From assembly GCF_014077505.1 (NCBI RefSeq), contig NZ_JACGWA010000002.1, forward strand, positions 354,938 to 418,937: 64,000 nucleotides of DNA, given 5' to 3'. Position 1 is the stretch's first letter; every line of letters begins with the position of its first letter. The stretch comes from Colwellia sp. BRX10-3. Its GTDB lineage: Bacteria > Pseudomonadota > Gammaproteobacteria > Enterobacterales > Alteromonadaceae. Positions 1 through 8,844 of the stretch are shown piece after piece. The position numbers and the translations under genes were made by a program. The notes under the pieces were generated by a model. That model searched no databases. It was not told the origin of the DNA and was given only the letters and a program-made list of their open reading frames with translations.

Positions 1-251
1 CTAAATTGCAAACCACCGACATTAAGCACAGTATTGTAGATTGGCTGAATGAACTCAATTCCAAACAACGTGAAGTATTAGCAAGACGTTTTGGTTTACT
101 AGGTTATGAAGCTGCAACATTAGAAGATGTTGGTGTCGAAATAGGCTTAACACGCGAACGCGTTCGTCAAATTCAAGTGGAAGCATTGAAGCGGTTACGC
201 GATATTTTAAGCCAACAAAACTTGTCTATCGAGGCATTGTTTCAAGTATAG
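1..251 (+). CDS. rpoS: RNA polymerase sigma factor RpoS, 3' end (partial)
   Basis: The reading frame enters from the left edge and stops at 251, so only the last ~82 residues are present. They contain sigma-70 region 4: the helix-turn-helix reads [19 protein letters not shown], followed by [11 protein letters not shown], which is the part that contacts the -35 element. The short tail after region 4 and the position next to a convergent mutS point to the stationary-phase sigma factor rather than the housekeeping RpoD. The gene is followed at 285-312 by a strong hairpin. The upstream domains are outside the window, so RpoS versus another group-2 sigma factor rests on the tail and on synteny. 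Confidence 0.85.
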   Translation, partial: KLQTTDIKHSIVDWLNELNSKQREVLARRFGLLGYEAATLEDVGVEIGLTRERVRQIQVEALKRLRDILSQQNLSIEALFQV

Positions 252-284
252 TGTTATAAGTTTATCTTTATAATTACATGAATT

Positions 285-312
285 AAAAAAACCAGCGATT
301 GCTGGTTTTTTT
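285..312. terminator. Bidirectional intrinsic terminator between rpoS and mutS
   Basis: A perfect 12-bp stem (AAAAAAACCAGC / GCTGGTTTTTTT) closes a GATT loop. Because the stem begins with A7 and ends with T7, it works as a GC-stem plus U-tract terminator on both strands. It lies 33 bp after the rpoS stop and 41 bp beyond the convergent mutS stop, so it probably ends both transcripts. Confidence 0.9.
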
Positions 313-353
313 AGGTCTACTTTTTTGCTTCATGCAGTGGAACTGCTAGATTT

Positions 354-2909
354 TTACAGTAATTCTTTCAATTTATAGAGTAAATCTAAAGCCATTTTAG
401 GGCTCAAGTCATTCACATCTACTGTGCTTAATTCTTCAATAACCGGGTGGCGCTTATCCATTAATGACAATTGCTCAAATACTTGGGGCTCATGAGTTAT
501 AACAGAAGGTGCTTGCATGTTTTCAAGCTCAGCTAAGCGTTGTTTTGCTCGCTGAATAACACTTCTTGGTACACCAGCAAGTTGAGCTACTTGTAAACCA
601 AAACTTTTACTCGCCGCACCTTCCTGAACCGTATGCATAAAGACAATGCTGTCACCATGTTCGACCGCGTCAAGATGGACATTCGCTAAGGTATCTATTT
701 GTTCAGCCAGTAAGGTTAATTCAAAATAATGGCTAGCAAAAAGGGTGAAGGCTTTAGTTTTTATCGCGAGCATTTCAGCACAGGCCCAAGCCAATGATAA
801 ACCGTCATAAGTACTCGTACCACGACCAATTTCATCTAATAGTACTAAACTTTTATTGGTAGCATTATGCAAAATATTGGCGGTTTCTGTCATTTCTACC
901 ATAAAGGTTGAACGACCACTGGCTAAATCATCTGAAGCACCAATACGGGTGAATATTCTATCTACCATACCTATTTTTGCTGCACTTGCTGGCACATAGC
1001 AACCAATATGCGCCAGTAATACAATTAACGCAGTTTGACGCATATAAGTCGATTTACCGCCCATATTAGGGCCCGTAATAATCAACATTTCTCGAGAGTC
1101 GTTCAGTACAACCGGATTGGCAATAAAAGGTTCAGTTGTCATTTGTTCAACCACTGCATGTCGACCGGCTTCTATATTAATACCGCTGTCTTCTTGTAGT
1201 ACTGGTTTAACATAATTTAACGTTTCGGCGCGTTCAGCAAAGGTAGTTAAGACATCAATTTCAGATAACGATTGTGCGAGTAATTGCAGTTTTTCTAACT
1301 CAGGTAATATTTGGTCAAATAAGGCTTCATATAAGCGTTTTTCAAGGGCAAGAAACTTACTTTGAGCTGAGAGCACTTTTTCTTCATGTTGCTTTAATTC
1401 GTTAGTAATAAAACGTTCGTTATTCTTTAAGGTTTGTCGGCGAATATAATCATCGGGTACATCTATAGCTGAGCTGCGGCTCATTTCAATATAGAAACCA
1501 TGCACTCGGTTGTAGCCAACTTTTAGTGATTGAATACCCGTACGTTCTTTTTCGCGCGCTTCTAGTTGTGCTAAAAACTCTGTTGCACCGTCGCTTAAAT
1601 CGCGCAGTACATCTAATTCGTCATTATACCCTGGCGCGATAACGCCACCGTCACGAATTAACACTGGCGGGTTTTCAACAATCGCACTTTCTAATAGTGC
1701 TTGTGTTGCCGGTATTGGCTGACATTGCTTAATCAATGCGGCTAAGTGTATTTGTGAACAGCTAGCGGTTAGTGCTTGTAAGTCAGGTAAGTGCATTAAA
1801 GCATTACGTAACCGTGCAAAATCACGAGGACGGGCAGAGCGCAAAGCAATACGCGCTACAATGCGTTCAATGTCACCAAATTGTTTTAAGTTAGCATTAA
1901 GTTCAAAAGACAAATCTTGCTGTAGTATTTCTTCAATAGCGTTTTGACGGTTATTTAAGACCGTAAGATCGCGCAGTGGAAAATGTATCCAACGTTTGAG
2001 TAATCTTGAACCCATAGGTGTGGCTGCTTTATCAATAATTGCCGCTAGGGTATTTTCATTGCCACCTTGTAGGTTTTGCGTTAATTCTAAATTACGACGA
2101 GTGGCCGCATCGAGAATAACTGCACTCGATGCGCTTTCACCAATAAGGGCCCTAATGTGCGGCATTGCGGTACGCTGACTATCTTTTACATATTGAAATA
2201 AACAGCCTGCCGCCGCGATACCTAATGGTTTGTCTTCAACACCGAAACCTGACAATGACTGAGTACCAAACTGCTTATTGAGTAAGCTTTTACTGGTTTC
2301 TAAATCAAACTCCCAATCGGGACGTCGGCGCAAACCTTTACGGCCGGCAATAATATTACTAGCGATTAATGATTCAGGATATAACAATTCAGCTGGAGAT
2401 AAACGTTGTAGTTCAGCTTGAACTTGCTCTTCAGTTCTAGGTTCCACTAAAACAAAACGGCCACTGGTCATATCTAAATACGCTAGACCAAAACCTTCTG
2501 ATGTTTGATGAACCGCAACAATTAAATTATCTTGTCGATCGCTCAATAGGGCTTCATCACTGATGGTACCAGGTGTAACAACACGAACTACTTTACGCTC
2601 AACCGGACCTTTACTTGTCGCGGGATCGCCAATTTGTTCGCAAATAGCGACTGACTCTCCTAATTTTACTAACTTAGCTAAATAACCGTCGACGGCATGA
2701 TAAGGCACGCCAGCCATAGGAATGGCATTACCACCCGTTTTGCCACGTGCAGTTAATGAAATGTCGAGTAAATCAGATGCTTTTTTTGCATCATCAAAAA
2801 ACAGCTCATAAAAATCACCCATACGATAAAAAATTAAAATATTAGGAAATTCTGCTTTAATGGTTAGGTACTGACGCATCATAGGGGTATGTGAGGATAA
2901 ATCTTGCAT
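354..2909 (-). CDS. mutS: DNA mismatch repair protein MutS
   Basis: This 851-residue protein has the usual length for MutS, which binds mismatches and recruits MutL. The N-terminal mismatch-recognition domain carries the Phe-X-Glu motif within GDFYELF (residues 31-37), preceded by the typical start [15 protein letters not shown]. The C-terminal ABC-type ATPase has Walker [10 protein letters not shown] near residue 611 and the Walker B/signature stretch DEIGRGTST near 690. The start fits the family. The gene is convergent with rpoS, and the integrated element begins 112 bp upstream of its start codon. The gene itself looks intact; whether its native promoter was separated from it depends on where that promoter lies in the 112 bp kept on the chromosomal side. 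Confidence 0.97.
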   Translation of the reverse strand: MQDLSSHTPMMRQYLTIKAEFPNILIFYRMGDFYELFFDDAKKASDLLDISLTARGKTGGNAIPMAGVPYHAVDGYLAKLVKLGESVAICEQIGDPATSKGPVERKVVRVVTPGTISDEALLSDRQDNLIVAVHQTSEGFGLAYLDMTSGRFVLVEPRTEEQVQAELQRLSPAELLYPESLIASNIIAGRKGLRRRPDWEFDLETSKSLLNKQFGTQSLSGFGVEDKPLGIAAAGCLFQYVKDSQRTAMPHIRALIGESASSAVILDAATRRNLELTQNLQGGNENTLAAIIDKAATPMGSRLLKRWIHFPLRDLTVLNNRQNAIEEILQQDLSFELNANLKQFGDIERIVARIALRSARPRDFARLRNALMHLPDLQALTASCSQIHLAALIKQCQPIPATQALLESAIVENPPVLIRDGGVIAPGYNDELDVLRDLSDGATEFLAQLEAREKERTGIQSLKVGYNRVHGFYIEMSRSSAIDVPDDYIRRQTLKNNERFITNELKQHEEKVLSAQSKFLALEKRLYEALFDQILPELEKLQLLAQSLSEIDVLTTFAERAETLNYVKPVLQEDSGINIEAGRHAVVEQMTTEPFIANPVVLNDSREMLIITGPNMGGKSTYMRQTALIVLLAHIGCYVPASAAKIGMVDRIFTRIGASDDLASGRSTFMVEMTETANILHNATNKSLVLLDEIGRGTSTYDGLSLAWACAEMLAIKTKAFTLFASHYFELTLLAEQIDTLANVHLDAVEHGDSIVFMHTVQEGAASKSFGLQVAQLAGVPRSVIQRAKQRLAELENMQAPSVITHEPQVFEQLSLMDKRHPVIEELSTVDVNDLSPKMALDLLYKLKELL

Positions 2910-3021
2910 GTTTTTATTACACTTTTTAGTTCTGTATAGCCTACTACGTGGCTGTTTGTGTGTTTGTTGTAATCTAGTGAAATAAGCTGAAATTTCAATT
3001 TATTCCATGTAATCCCACCAA

Positions 3022-3049
3022 TAAGTGTAGGTTTTGGTGTAGGTTTTTT
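3022..3049. repeat. Left attachment site (attL), 28-bp direct repeat
   Basis: The sequence is identical to 58625-58652. It consists of a short TAA lead followed by two tandem 12-bp units, GTGTAGGTTTTG (3025-3036) and GTGTAGGTTTTT (3037-3048). A third unit lies inverted just inside the element (AAAAACCTACAC, 3071-3082). Tandem plus inverted copies beside the integrase resemble core and arm recombinase binding sites; that role is inferred. Confidence 0.85.
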
Positions 3050-3179
3050 TAGTGTATAATCGAACCATTAAAAAACCTACACCAGATCGGCTAGTTTACT
3101 AACATTCTAAGTTATAAATGCAATCATACTGATATTAAAAAGTTAGTGCTATACCTGCCATGAATAAGGACGCAATTAA

Positions 3180-4454
3180 ATGCTAAAAGAACGAAAATCT
3201 TTAAACGCAGCGACAATTAAAGCAATGAAGCACAAAGATAAAGATCTGTCGGATATAGAGGAAAATGAAGGTTTGCGCGTATCTTGTGCTAAAGCGGGCA
3301 CTAAAACATTTTGTTATCGATATAAAAGTCCTATCACTAATAAATTATGCCAAATTAAAATTGGCCGATTTCCTTCTATATCACTAGCTGATGCTAGGGT
3401 GAAATTGCAAGAATTAAAAGTAATTCGTAATGATGGTCGTTGTCCCGCTAGTGAACAAAAAATAGCTAAAAAAGATAAAGCTATAATTGAAAAAAAACTA
3501 TCATCAAGAATGACTGTCGCGGATGTTATAGAACTTTATTTATCTCAGTACATCGAAGATCGTACAGTTGATGGCAAGGTCATCGCTGGAGCAAGGAAGC
3601 AAAAAGGCCAAGATGAAACTAGAAGAACACTTTACTGTGATGCAGTAAAAGAGTTGGGTGACCGATATGCAGAGGACGTTACGCGAAAAAATATCGTTAA
3701 TATGATCATGGGAATAGTTGAACGAGGCTCAAATGTCCAAGCTGGTAACGTGCTGAGAGAATTTAATGCCGCATACGAATACTCTATAGGACTTGAAAAG
3801 TTTCCTGATGAATTTGCCAATCCTGCCTTGTTAGCAAAAAACAGCCTCCGTCAGGCAAAAGTTCGTCTGACTTCAAAGAGAGCAACTCGAGTTTTTTCTG
3901 ACAGGGAGTTATCCAAATTTTTGAATTGGCTACCTAGCTCTGCCTTTACTCAAACGCAAAAAAGAATTCTAAGGTTTACACTTTGGACAGGTTGCCGTAC
4001 AGGGGAGGTCTGTGAAGCAGAGTGGAATGACATTGATTTAAATAAGGCAACATGGCACCTCAAAGCGACAAAAACGGATGTTGAAAGATATGTTCAATTA
4101 TCAAAACAGGCGATTGACTTTTTGAGACAACTTCGTTTAGAAACAGGTAAGTATCTTTTCCCCTCGTTTAAAACCAAATTGCCTATTCAGCAAAAAGCTA
4201 TCACTGAGCAAGCATGGCTAATGCGTAGGGATGAAAAAATGCTTGATATAGAGCATTGGGTCCCTCACGATCTTCGCCGTACAGTTAGAACAGGTTTATC
4301 TCGATTAAAGTGTAGAAATGAGGTTGCTGAAGCTGTACTGGGGCACGCTCGTTCAGGTATCGAAGGCACTTATGACTTACATAAATATGAAGAAGATTGT
4401 AAAGAATGGCTTCAAAAATGGGCTGATCACATGGATGAATTAATAACTTACTAA
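3180..4454 (+). CDS. P4-type tyrosine recombinase / integrase
   Basis: This 424-residue protein has an N-terminal arm-binding domain of the DUF4102 type (roughly residues 5-110), a core-binding SAM-like domain (about 120-235) and a C-terminal catalytic domain. Catalytic residues can be read: Arg273 in TGCRTGE, His363 and Arg366 in HDLRRT, His389 in LGHA and the nucleophile Tyr398 in GTYD. The ATG at 3180 is preceded by AAGGA about 10 bases upstream. The gene sits immediately inside attL and reads into the element, the usual place for the recombinase that integrates and excises it. The complete catalytic set suggests it is active. Confidence 0.95.
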   Translation: MLKERKSLNAATIKAMKHKDKDLSDIEENEGLRVSCAKAGTKTFCYRYKSPITNKLCQIKIGRFPSISLADARVKLQELKVIRNDGRCPASEQKIAKKDKAIIEKKLSSRMTVADVIELYLSQYIEDRTVDGKVIAGARKQKGQDETRRTLYCDAVKELGDRYAEDVTRKNIVNMIMGIVERGSNVQAGNVLREFNAAYEYSIGLEKFPDEFANPALLAKNSLRQAKVRLTSKRATRVFSDRELSKFLNWLPSSAFTQTQKRILRFTLWTGCRTGEVCEAEWNDIDLNKATWHLKATKTDVERYVQLSKQAIDFLRQLRLETGKYLFPSFKTKLPIQQKAITEQAWLMRRDEKMLDIEHWVPHDLRRTVRTGLSRLKCRNEVAEAVLGHARSGIEGTYDLHKYEEDCKEWLQKWADHMDELITY

Positions 4455-4916
4455 GATTTATGATGTGGGTACAAATATGAGAGTCGAAAGTACAGGTTAA
4501 ATTGCATTTTTAATCGTAAAGCTGGGTTAAGTTATCTCATTATGGAGCATAAATCTATTTATGGAGTACACTCTCTTAGGTTATGATTTAACTGAACTAT
4601 TCAGGAGACTATACAAGAAATCAACAAGGACACGGATCTGCTCTCTATAAACTGACACCAAAATCGGGCTAAAGATGAGGTGTCTGTCAAAGTATAATAA
4701 TCCTAGAAGAACTTGGAAGTATTCAAACGACTTGAAAACAACCACAATTCAATTAAGTTATGTTGCTGGTATCATAATCATAATCATATTTATATTGGAA
4801 CTTGTGTTTTTTATATTAATAAATCGTAAATATATACGATTACCTACTTGTATTCCCAAATAAATAAGATTATTGTTATTCAGGTAACTATATTCGTACA
4901 AATCTAGGGATCTATA
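4455..4916. other. Intergenic region after the integrase
   Basis: No convincing gene is present. A 62-codon frame at 4675-4863 encodes a basic N-terminus and one very hydrophobic stretch (GIIIIIIFILELVFFILI), so a single-pass membrane peptide is possible, but there is no clear ribosome binding site. The region probably holds the promoter of the hip-type operon that starts at 4917. Confidence 0.4.
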
Positions 4917-5225
4917 ATGAAGCGTGAACTAAATGAAGCCTTGAGAGCAGTCAAGGAAGCAGAGCTTGCTCTTATGAAAGCATCAAAAGAAGCCGCTGCA
5001 TCTAAAGACTTATTCAAATTGACTGAATTAAATGACTGTGTTGATGACTTTTGTAAGAAAACTCCTTCAACTAAAGGCGAGATTTGCCTCCTTGCTGATA
5101 TTTCATCGTCAACACTCACAGCAGCACTGAAAAACCCAGAAAAAGCCACTATGACTACCATTTCTTCTATTGCATCGGTGATTGGCTTAGAAATCTTAAT
5201 AGGGCGCCACAATGGATCAGTTTAG
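4917..5225 (+). CDS. hipB: HipB-like DNA-binding antitoxin of a HipBST module
   Basis: The 102-residue protein has a charged helical N-terminus and a Xre-type helix-turn-helix in its second half (about residues 50-95: TKGEICLLADISSSTLTAAL followed by a third helix). In HipBST modules HipB binds the operon promoter and the toxin complex. Its last 14 bases overlap the start of the next gene (ATG at 5212), as expected for translational coupling. The long helical N-terminus before the helix-turn-helix is not the layout of a minimal HipB and may be a dimerisation segment. The call relies on the helix-turn-helix plus the two genes downstream. Confidence 0.75.
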   Translation: MKRELNEALRAVKEAELALMKASKEAAASKDLFKLTELNDCVDDFCKKTPSTKGEICLLADISSSTLTAALKNPEKATMTTISSIASVIGLEILIGRHNGSV

Positions 5226-5571
5226 ACCCCCTATGCCTAATCGTATTGGTTATGTCTATTGCAACAATCATTTTGCTGGTGTACTTACCGAATTTAGCGA
5301 CTTAAAACAACAAAGCTATACGTTTGAATATGATGCTGATTACTTAGATTTTGGTGCTCCGATTGGGTACCGTTTTGCATTAACTCCTAACAAGTTTGAG
5401 TTTGATACTTTTCCTACCTTTTTTGCTAATCTCATTTCTGAAGGTTGGTTACGTACCCACCAAGCAAACAAAGCACGGCTTGATAAAGCAGACTCTTTTG
5501 GTTTGCTGTTAGAGAACGGAAAAGAGTTAATTGGTGCGATTAGTGTTTTAAAAAACAAAATTAAGGAATAA
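5212..5571 (+). CDS. hipS: HipS-like antitoxin (stand-alone HipA N-terminal subdomain)
   Basis: The protein is 119 residues long and corresponds only to the N-subdomain 1 of HipA. The conserved pattern is readable: F-x-N-L-I-S-E-G-W-L-R (about 70-81), D-x-F-G-L-L (about 94-99) and G-K-E-L-I-G-A-I-S-V near the end. In E. coli O127 HipBST this small separate protein, not HipB, neutralises the HipT kinase, using a Trp that enters the kinase active site. Trp79 here is the candidate equivalent, which is an inference from position. It overlaps hipB by 14 bp and ends 2 bp before hipT, so the split from the kinase looks genuine and not a recent frameshift. Confidence 0.8.
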   Translation: MDQFRPPMPNRIGYVYCNNHFAGVLTEFSDLKQQSYTFEYDADYLDFGAPIGYRFALTPNKFEFDTFPTFFANLISEGWLRTHQANKARLDKADSFGLLLENGKELIGAISVLKNKIKE

Positions 5572-5573
5572 CC

Positions 5574-6569
5574 ATGTTTTGTAAAGGCGATTTACGCAAT
5601 ACGAAAGAAAAAGAACTACATCATGGCTTTTCTACGTCTCACCTCAAAGCAATGTACCAACAATCAGAGCCCGTTTCAGTCAAGGGAACTTCGGATTCGT
5701 TTGATGAAATGGTGGTGGATCATACAACTGGTACCTCTATTTCAGGCGTTCAACGTAAAATGTTTATGACCCTAGAAAATAATGTTTTAGTGCCCAGTAA
5801 CCAAGGCGAATACATCGTAAAACCCACACCAAAACATTTTCCTCAGTTAGCAGAAAATGAACACGCCATCATGAAGATAGCGGAGCGGTTAAAAATAAAG
5901 GTCGCAAAGTGCTCAGTGGCGCCTTTTGAAGATGGTGAGTTGGCGTATGTGACAAAACGATTTGATTTAACATCAACAGCAGGTATTAATTTCTTCATTG
6001 AAGATGGCGCTAGTATTTGTGATGTTCACCCCTTGAATAAGGGTAGCGATGCGCTGTCTTATGAAACGTGTATAAAAACCATGGTAAAGGCGTGTGGTGG
6101 TGCTACTGCCATTGCAGCTCAAGCCGTAAAACTTGTGTTGTTTTCTTATATTGTGGGAAACAATGATTTACATTTAAAAAACTTTTCACTGCAACGCAAG
6201 CCCTCAAGCAAAACGCATATCATGGACGGATTCACCCCCCTATACGATGTACTTAGCGTAGCGCCATATCCTGAGTATGATACGGTGTATTTATCATTAT
6301 CTTTATTGGAAATTGAAACGGAAGGTGACTTTAGCTCAAGCCATGACGTTTATGGGTATTACACGCAATATGACTTTATTTTGTTGTTAGGGGCGTTAGG
6401 GATTAAACAGCGAGTAGCTGAAAAAGTGATCATGAACTTTACTGATGATCTTCAAAAAGCAGCAACTGAAGTCATCGCTTATTCATCCCTTGATGATAAG
6501 CTTAAAACGATCATCATGAAGCGTATTAATGATCGCTGTATATCTATCAAACAACCGATCTTATATTGA
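5574..6569 (+). CDS. hipT: HipT-like serine/threonine kinase toxin
   Basis: This 331-residue protein is the HipA kinase core without its N-terminal subdomain. The Gly-rich loop contains Ser55-Ile56-Ser57 (GTSISGVQRK), resembling the autophosphorylated SxS motif described for HipT. Lys83 in YIVKP is the ATP-binding lysine; Asp198 and Asn203 in GNNDLHLKN are the catalytic loop; Asp225 in PLYDVLS is the metal-binding (DFG-equivalent) residue. HipA-family kinases inactivate aminoacyl-tRNA synthetases; HipT of E. coli phosphorylates TrpS, while the target here is unknown. All catalytic residues are present, so the toxin is probably active. It is the third gene of a tight hipB-hipS-hipT operon. Confidence 0.88.
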   Translation: MFCKGDLRNTKEKELHHGFSTSHLKAMYQQSEPVSVKGTSDSFDEMVVDHTTGTSISGVQRKMFMTLENNVLVPSNQGEYIVKPTPKHFPQLAENEHAIMKIAERLKIKVAKCSVAPFEDGELAYVTKRFDLTSTAGINFFIEDGASICDVHPLNKGSDALSYETCIKTMVKACGGATAIAAQAVKLVLFSYIVGNNDLHLKNFSLQRKPSSKTHIMDGFTPLYDVLSVAPYPEYDTVYLSLSLLEIETEGDFSSSHDVYGYYTQYDFILLLGALGIKQRVAEKVIMNFTDDLQKAATEVIAYSSLDDKLKTIIMKRINDRCISIKQPILY

Positions 6570-6981
6570 TAGAGGCATCACATGATTATTACTCGACCAA
6601 CAAGCACCACAGAGGTTGTCTGACAGCGCGGTAATGAAAGCCTCTTTATTGTTACTTACTTTAGCTTGGTATGCCTTGTTAGGTGGACTCGAACAGTGGA
6701 TAGTTAGCCCTGAGTTTAAACCTTACAATGTGTTTTTTATTAAGTGTAAACCTCGTTTACAATCCTCAGGTTTTTGCCGAACCACCCCACCAAATCATCT
6801 AAGGATTGCTGTTAAGAGTGTCCTAATGGGGAGGAATTTAGTTAGATCTTTTTAAAACTAAAATGGCAATATTGTAAAGGCTTCCAGAGCACAAGTAGTA
6901 TGTTCTAAGCCGCGATGATACTTAATATTTTCTTTGCTATAAACGTATCAATCTAGGTCACTAATTATATAGCATACTAAA
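6570..6981. other. Intergenic region between hipT and the 55-bp satellite
   Basis: There is no supportable gene. A 79-codon frame opening with TTG at 6616 has no ribosome binding site and no recognisable features. A short hairpin (TGTAAAC / GTTTACA, stem 6745-6751 and 6755-6761 with a 3-nt loop) could act as a weak termination or processing site after hipT. Confidence 0.4.
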
Positions 6982-7565
6982 TAGGGTCGTCCACCTTAAT
7001 AAAGTTCCCCTAAGTGGAATCGCTGTTTTGAAGAATAGGGTAGTTCAACTTGGCAAAAGTTTCCTAAGTGGAATCGGTGTTTTTGAAGAATAGGGTCGTC
7101 CACCTTAGTAAAGTTCCCCTAAGTGGAATCGCTGTTTTTGAAGAATAGGGTAGTTCAATTTGGCAAAAGTCTCCTAAGTGGAATCGGTGCTTTTGAAGAA
7201 TAGGGTCGTCCACCTTAGTAAAGTTCCCCTAAGTGGAATCGCTGTTTTTGAATAATAGGGTAGTTCAATTTGGCAAAAGTCTCCTAAGTGGAATCGCTGT
7301 TTTTGAAGAATAGGGTAGTTCAATTTGGCAAAAGTCTCCTAAGTGGAATCGCTGTTTTTGAAGAATAGGGTAGTTCAATTTGGCAAAAGTCTCCTAAGTG
7401 GAATCGGTGTTTTTGAAGAATAGGGTAGTTCAACTTGGCAAAAGTCTCCTAAGTGGAATCGGTATTTTTGAAGAATAGGGTAGTTCAACTTGGCAAAAGT
7501 TTCCTAAGTGGAATCGCTGTTTTTGAAGAATAGGGTAGTTCAACTTGGCAAAAGTCTCCTTAGTC
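6982..7565. repeat. Satellite of eleven 55-bp tandem repeats in two variants
   Basis: Units begin with TAGGG at 6982, 7036, 7091, 7146, 7201, 7256, 7311, 7366, 7421, 7476 and 7531; the last is incomplete. Spacing is 55 bp except for the first, which lacks one T. Two variants are clear. Type A (6982, 7091, 7201) has TAGGGTCGTCCACCTTAG, and type B (the rest) has TAGGGTAGTTCAA[C/T]TTGG. They alternate A-B three times, then only B continues. Each unit contains a weak inverted repeat around the shared CCTAAGTGGAA, with the opposite arm differing between A and B. There are no unique spacers, so this is not a CRISPR array. No start codon pattern suggests coding. A degenerate half unit (CTGTTTTGAAAATAGGGCT) occurs at about 7620-7638. 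Confidence 0.9.
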
Positions 7566-7655
7566 GACTTTTGAGGTATTTGTGATCTCAAAAAAAGTGA
7601 TTACTTCAATTCAATCACTCTGTTTTGAAAATAGGGCTGAATAGCTAGCGGTTGT

Positions 7656-8162
7656 TTATTTTATCTTAGTTAGTAGTCTTTTTATATCAGCCTTATTTTT
7701 TAGTACATCTAGTTGTCGGTGACAATTAGGGCAGAGTGCCGCAAAGTTACACGCTTGATACTTATCAGCACTGGCGCCTTGTTCAATATATGCCAATTCC
7801 GTATACGGAGATCCATCAGGCAAGCAAAAAGGCATAAAATTTTCACATAGCTCACAAATACCTCCTGAACGCTCAAGTAAAGCAGCTCTGAGCTCTTTAA
7901 TTTGTGGTTCAAGTCTTTCTTTGCTCTTTTCATTTCTAATAGGCATAAACATCTTATGAACATAATCATTGATATCTAAACCCAGTAGTGTAAATAGCTT
8001 TTCAGCGGTTTCAATTGACAGATTTTTATCTCCGACTCGTACTGCTGATATATGGCTTCTTGTTTTACCAAGCAATTTGGCAAGAGCAGCATCACTTTTA
8101 ATATTATGAACAGCTTTTGTTTGATCTAATAGCTCATTCCATGGACTATTTTTGGTATTCAT
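7656..8162 (-). CDS. Helix-turn-helix protein with C-terminal degenerate HNH-type zinc domain
   Basis: This 168-residue protein combines an N-terminal Xre-like helix-turn-helix (about residues 25-60: AALAKLLGKTRSHISAVRVG) with a C-terminal treble-clef domain. The zinc-type cysteines are Cys103/Cys106 (CELC) and Cys144/Cys147 followed by His148 (CPNCHR). This is the frame of an HNH nuclease, but the central His-containing strand reads TELAYIEQ, where active members have a His at the Tyr position. Nuclease activity is therefore doubtful. It is divergent from a gene whose promoter carries repeated GTGTACACC sites, so the simplest role is a regulator of that intergenic region. An active DNA-cutting protein cannot be excluded. 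Confidence 0.75.
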   Translation of the reverse strand: MNTKNSPWNELLDQTKAVHNIKSDAALAKLLGKTRSHISAVRVGDKNLSIETAEKLFTLLGLDINDYVHKMFMPIRNEKSKERLEPQIKELRAALLERSGGICELCENFMPFCLPDGSPYTELAYIEQGASADKYQACNFAALCPNCHRQLDVLKNKADIKRLLTKIK

Positions 8163-8206
8163 TTTGTGTGCCTAAGAATTGATGATTTAACGGGATAAAG
8201 AACTAT

Positions 8207-8315
8207 TGTACACCTTTTGGTAATCACTTATAAGGGGCAATACAATAGAGTGTACACCAAATGGTTGACATTTGATGCGCTATGTAATAAATTAAGTGTA
8301 CATCAATTGGTGTAC
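8207..8315. promoter_or_regulatory. Three GTGTACACC-type operator sites
   Basis: Three related sites lie between the divergent genes. They are TGTACACCTTTTGGTA (8207-8222), GTGTACACCAA (8250-8260) and the near-perfect palindrome GTGTACATCAATTGGTGTAC (8296-8315). The half site is GTGTACACCAA, read from both strands. The second abuts the -35 box and the third lies just past the -10 box of the rightward promoter, so a bound dimer would block it. The divergent helix-turn-helix protein (7656-8162) is the likely ligand. Confidence 0.7.
8265..8293 (+). promoter_or_regulatory. Sigma-70 promoter for the CsrA-like gene
   Basis: A consensus -35 box TTGACA (8265-8270) and a -10 box TAAATT (8288-8293) are separated by 17 bp. 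Both are embedded among the operator repeats. The first good start codon downstream is the ATG at 8346. Confidence 0.65.
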
Positions 8316-8345
8316 GTTTGTTTTAAATATCATGGAGTATTATTT

Positions 8346-8801
8346 ATGTTGTCATTGTCACGAAAAAGTTCACAGTCAATTCTTATTGGAGCTGATTTAT
8401 TAAAAGTCATACACATTATGAAATCTGGAGTACATGTTGATATCCACCTAGAAGAAGGCGTAACGAAAACAGTAAGGTTAATAGAGGGAGACTCATTTAG
8501 CCTAAGGGAGGGAGAGGTATATATTCATGCCATTGGTAAAAACTTGGTTCGTTTTGGGTTTGATTATCCAGAGCATATATCAATTATGCGCACTGAAATA
8601 TTACGTAAAACACCTGAACAAAAATTAGTTCAACCTCAAAATATTGTTGAGCTTCCACTGTTAATAAAAACCGAGGATACCAATACAGTTTTTAATAAAA
8701 AAAGGAAGATTGAAGTTCTTGAACTGTTGTCAAAGTTCTCCCCTAAAAAGCTATCATATACCATAGATAGTATTGCTGATGACATTAGAAATATAGCGTA
8801 G
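8346..8801 (+). CDS. Divergent CsrA-like RNA-binding protein with insertion and C-terminal extension
   Basis: The start is set at the ATG at 8346 because GGAG lies 8 bases upstream (8334-8337); an upstream TTG in the same frame would sit inside the promoter. The 151-residue product opens MLSLSRKSSQSILIG, matching the CsrA start M-L-x-L-[T/S]-R-x-x-x-x-x-x-x-I-G. After about 40 residues it continues VRFGFDYPEHISIMRTEIL, closely parallel to the CsrA core V-R-[I/F]-G-x-x-A-P-x-x-[V/I]-x-[V/I]-x-R-x-E-[I]. Typical CsrA is about 60 residues, so there is an insert between the two conserved halves and a tail of about 65 residues. CsrA proteins bind GGA motifs in mRNA leaders. Function here is inferred from motif similarity only. 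The gene has its own operator-rich promoter and is followed by an integrase, so control of excision or of cargo translation is possible. Confidence 0.6.
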   Translation: MLSLSRKSSQSILIGADLLKVIHIMKSGVHVDIHLEEGVTKTVRLIEGDSFSLREGEVYIHAIGKNLVRFGFDYPEHISIMRTEILRKTPEQKLVQPQNIVELPLLIKTEDTNTVFNKKRKIEVLELLSKFSPKKLSYTIDSIADDIRNIA

Positions 8802-8844
8802 AAATCACGTTTATAAATTTTTTCATGGTAAGTCTGAGGTGATT

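Noticed and set aside
2910..3021. tRNA gene as integration target
   Set aside because: No cloverleaf-like sequence or CCA end was found at either 28-bp repeat.
4675..4863. 62-codon frame with one hydrophobic stretch
   Set aside because: No convincing ribosome binding site, and low-complexity isoleucine coding can arise from A/T-rich DNA. Mentioned in the intergenic entry only.
6616..6855. 79-codon frame with a hydrophobic start
   Set aside because: It opens with TTG without a ribosome binding site, has no recognisable features and lies in a region with other degenerate sequence.
6982..7565. CRISPR array
   Set aside because: The whole 55-bp period is repeated with no unique spacers between conserved repeats, and no Cas genes adjoin it.
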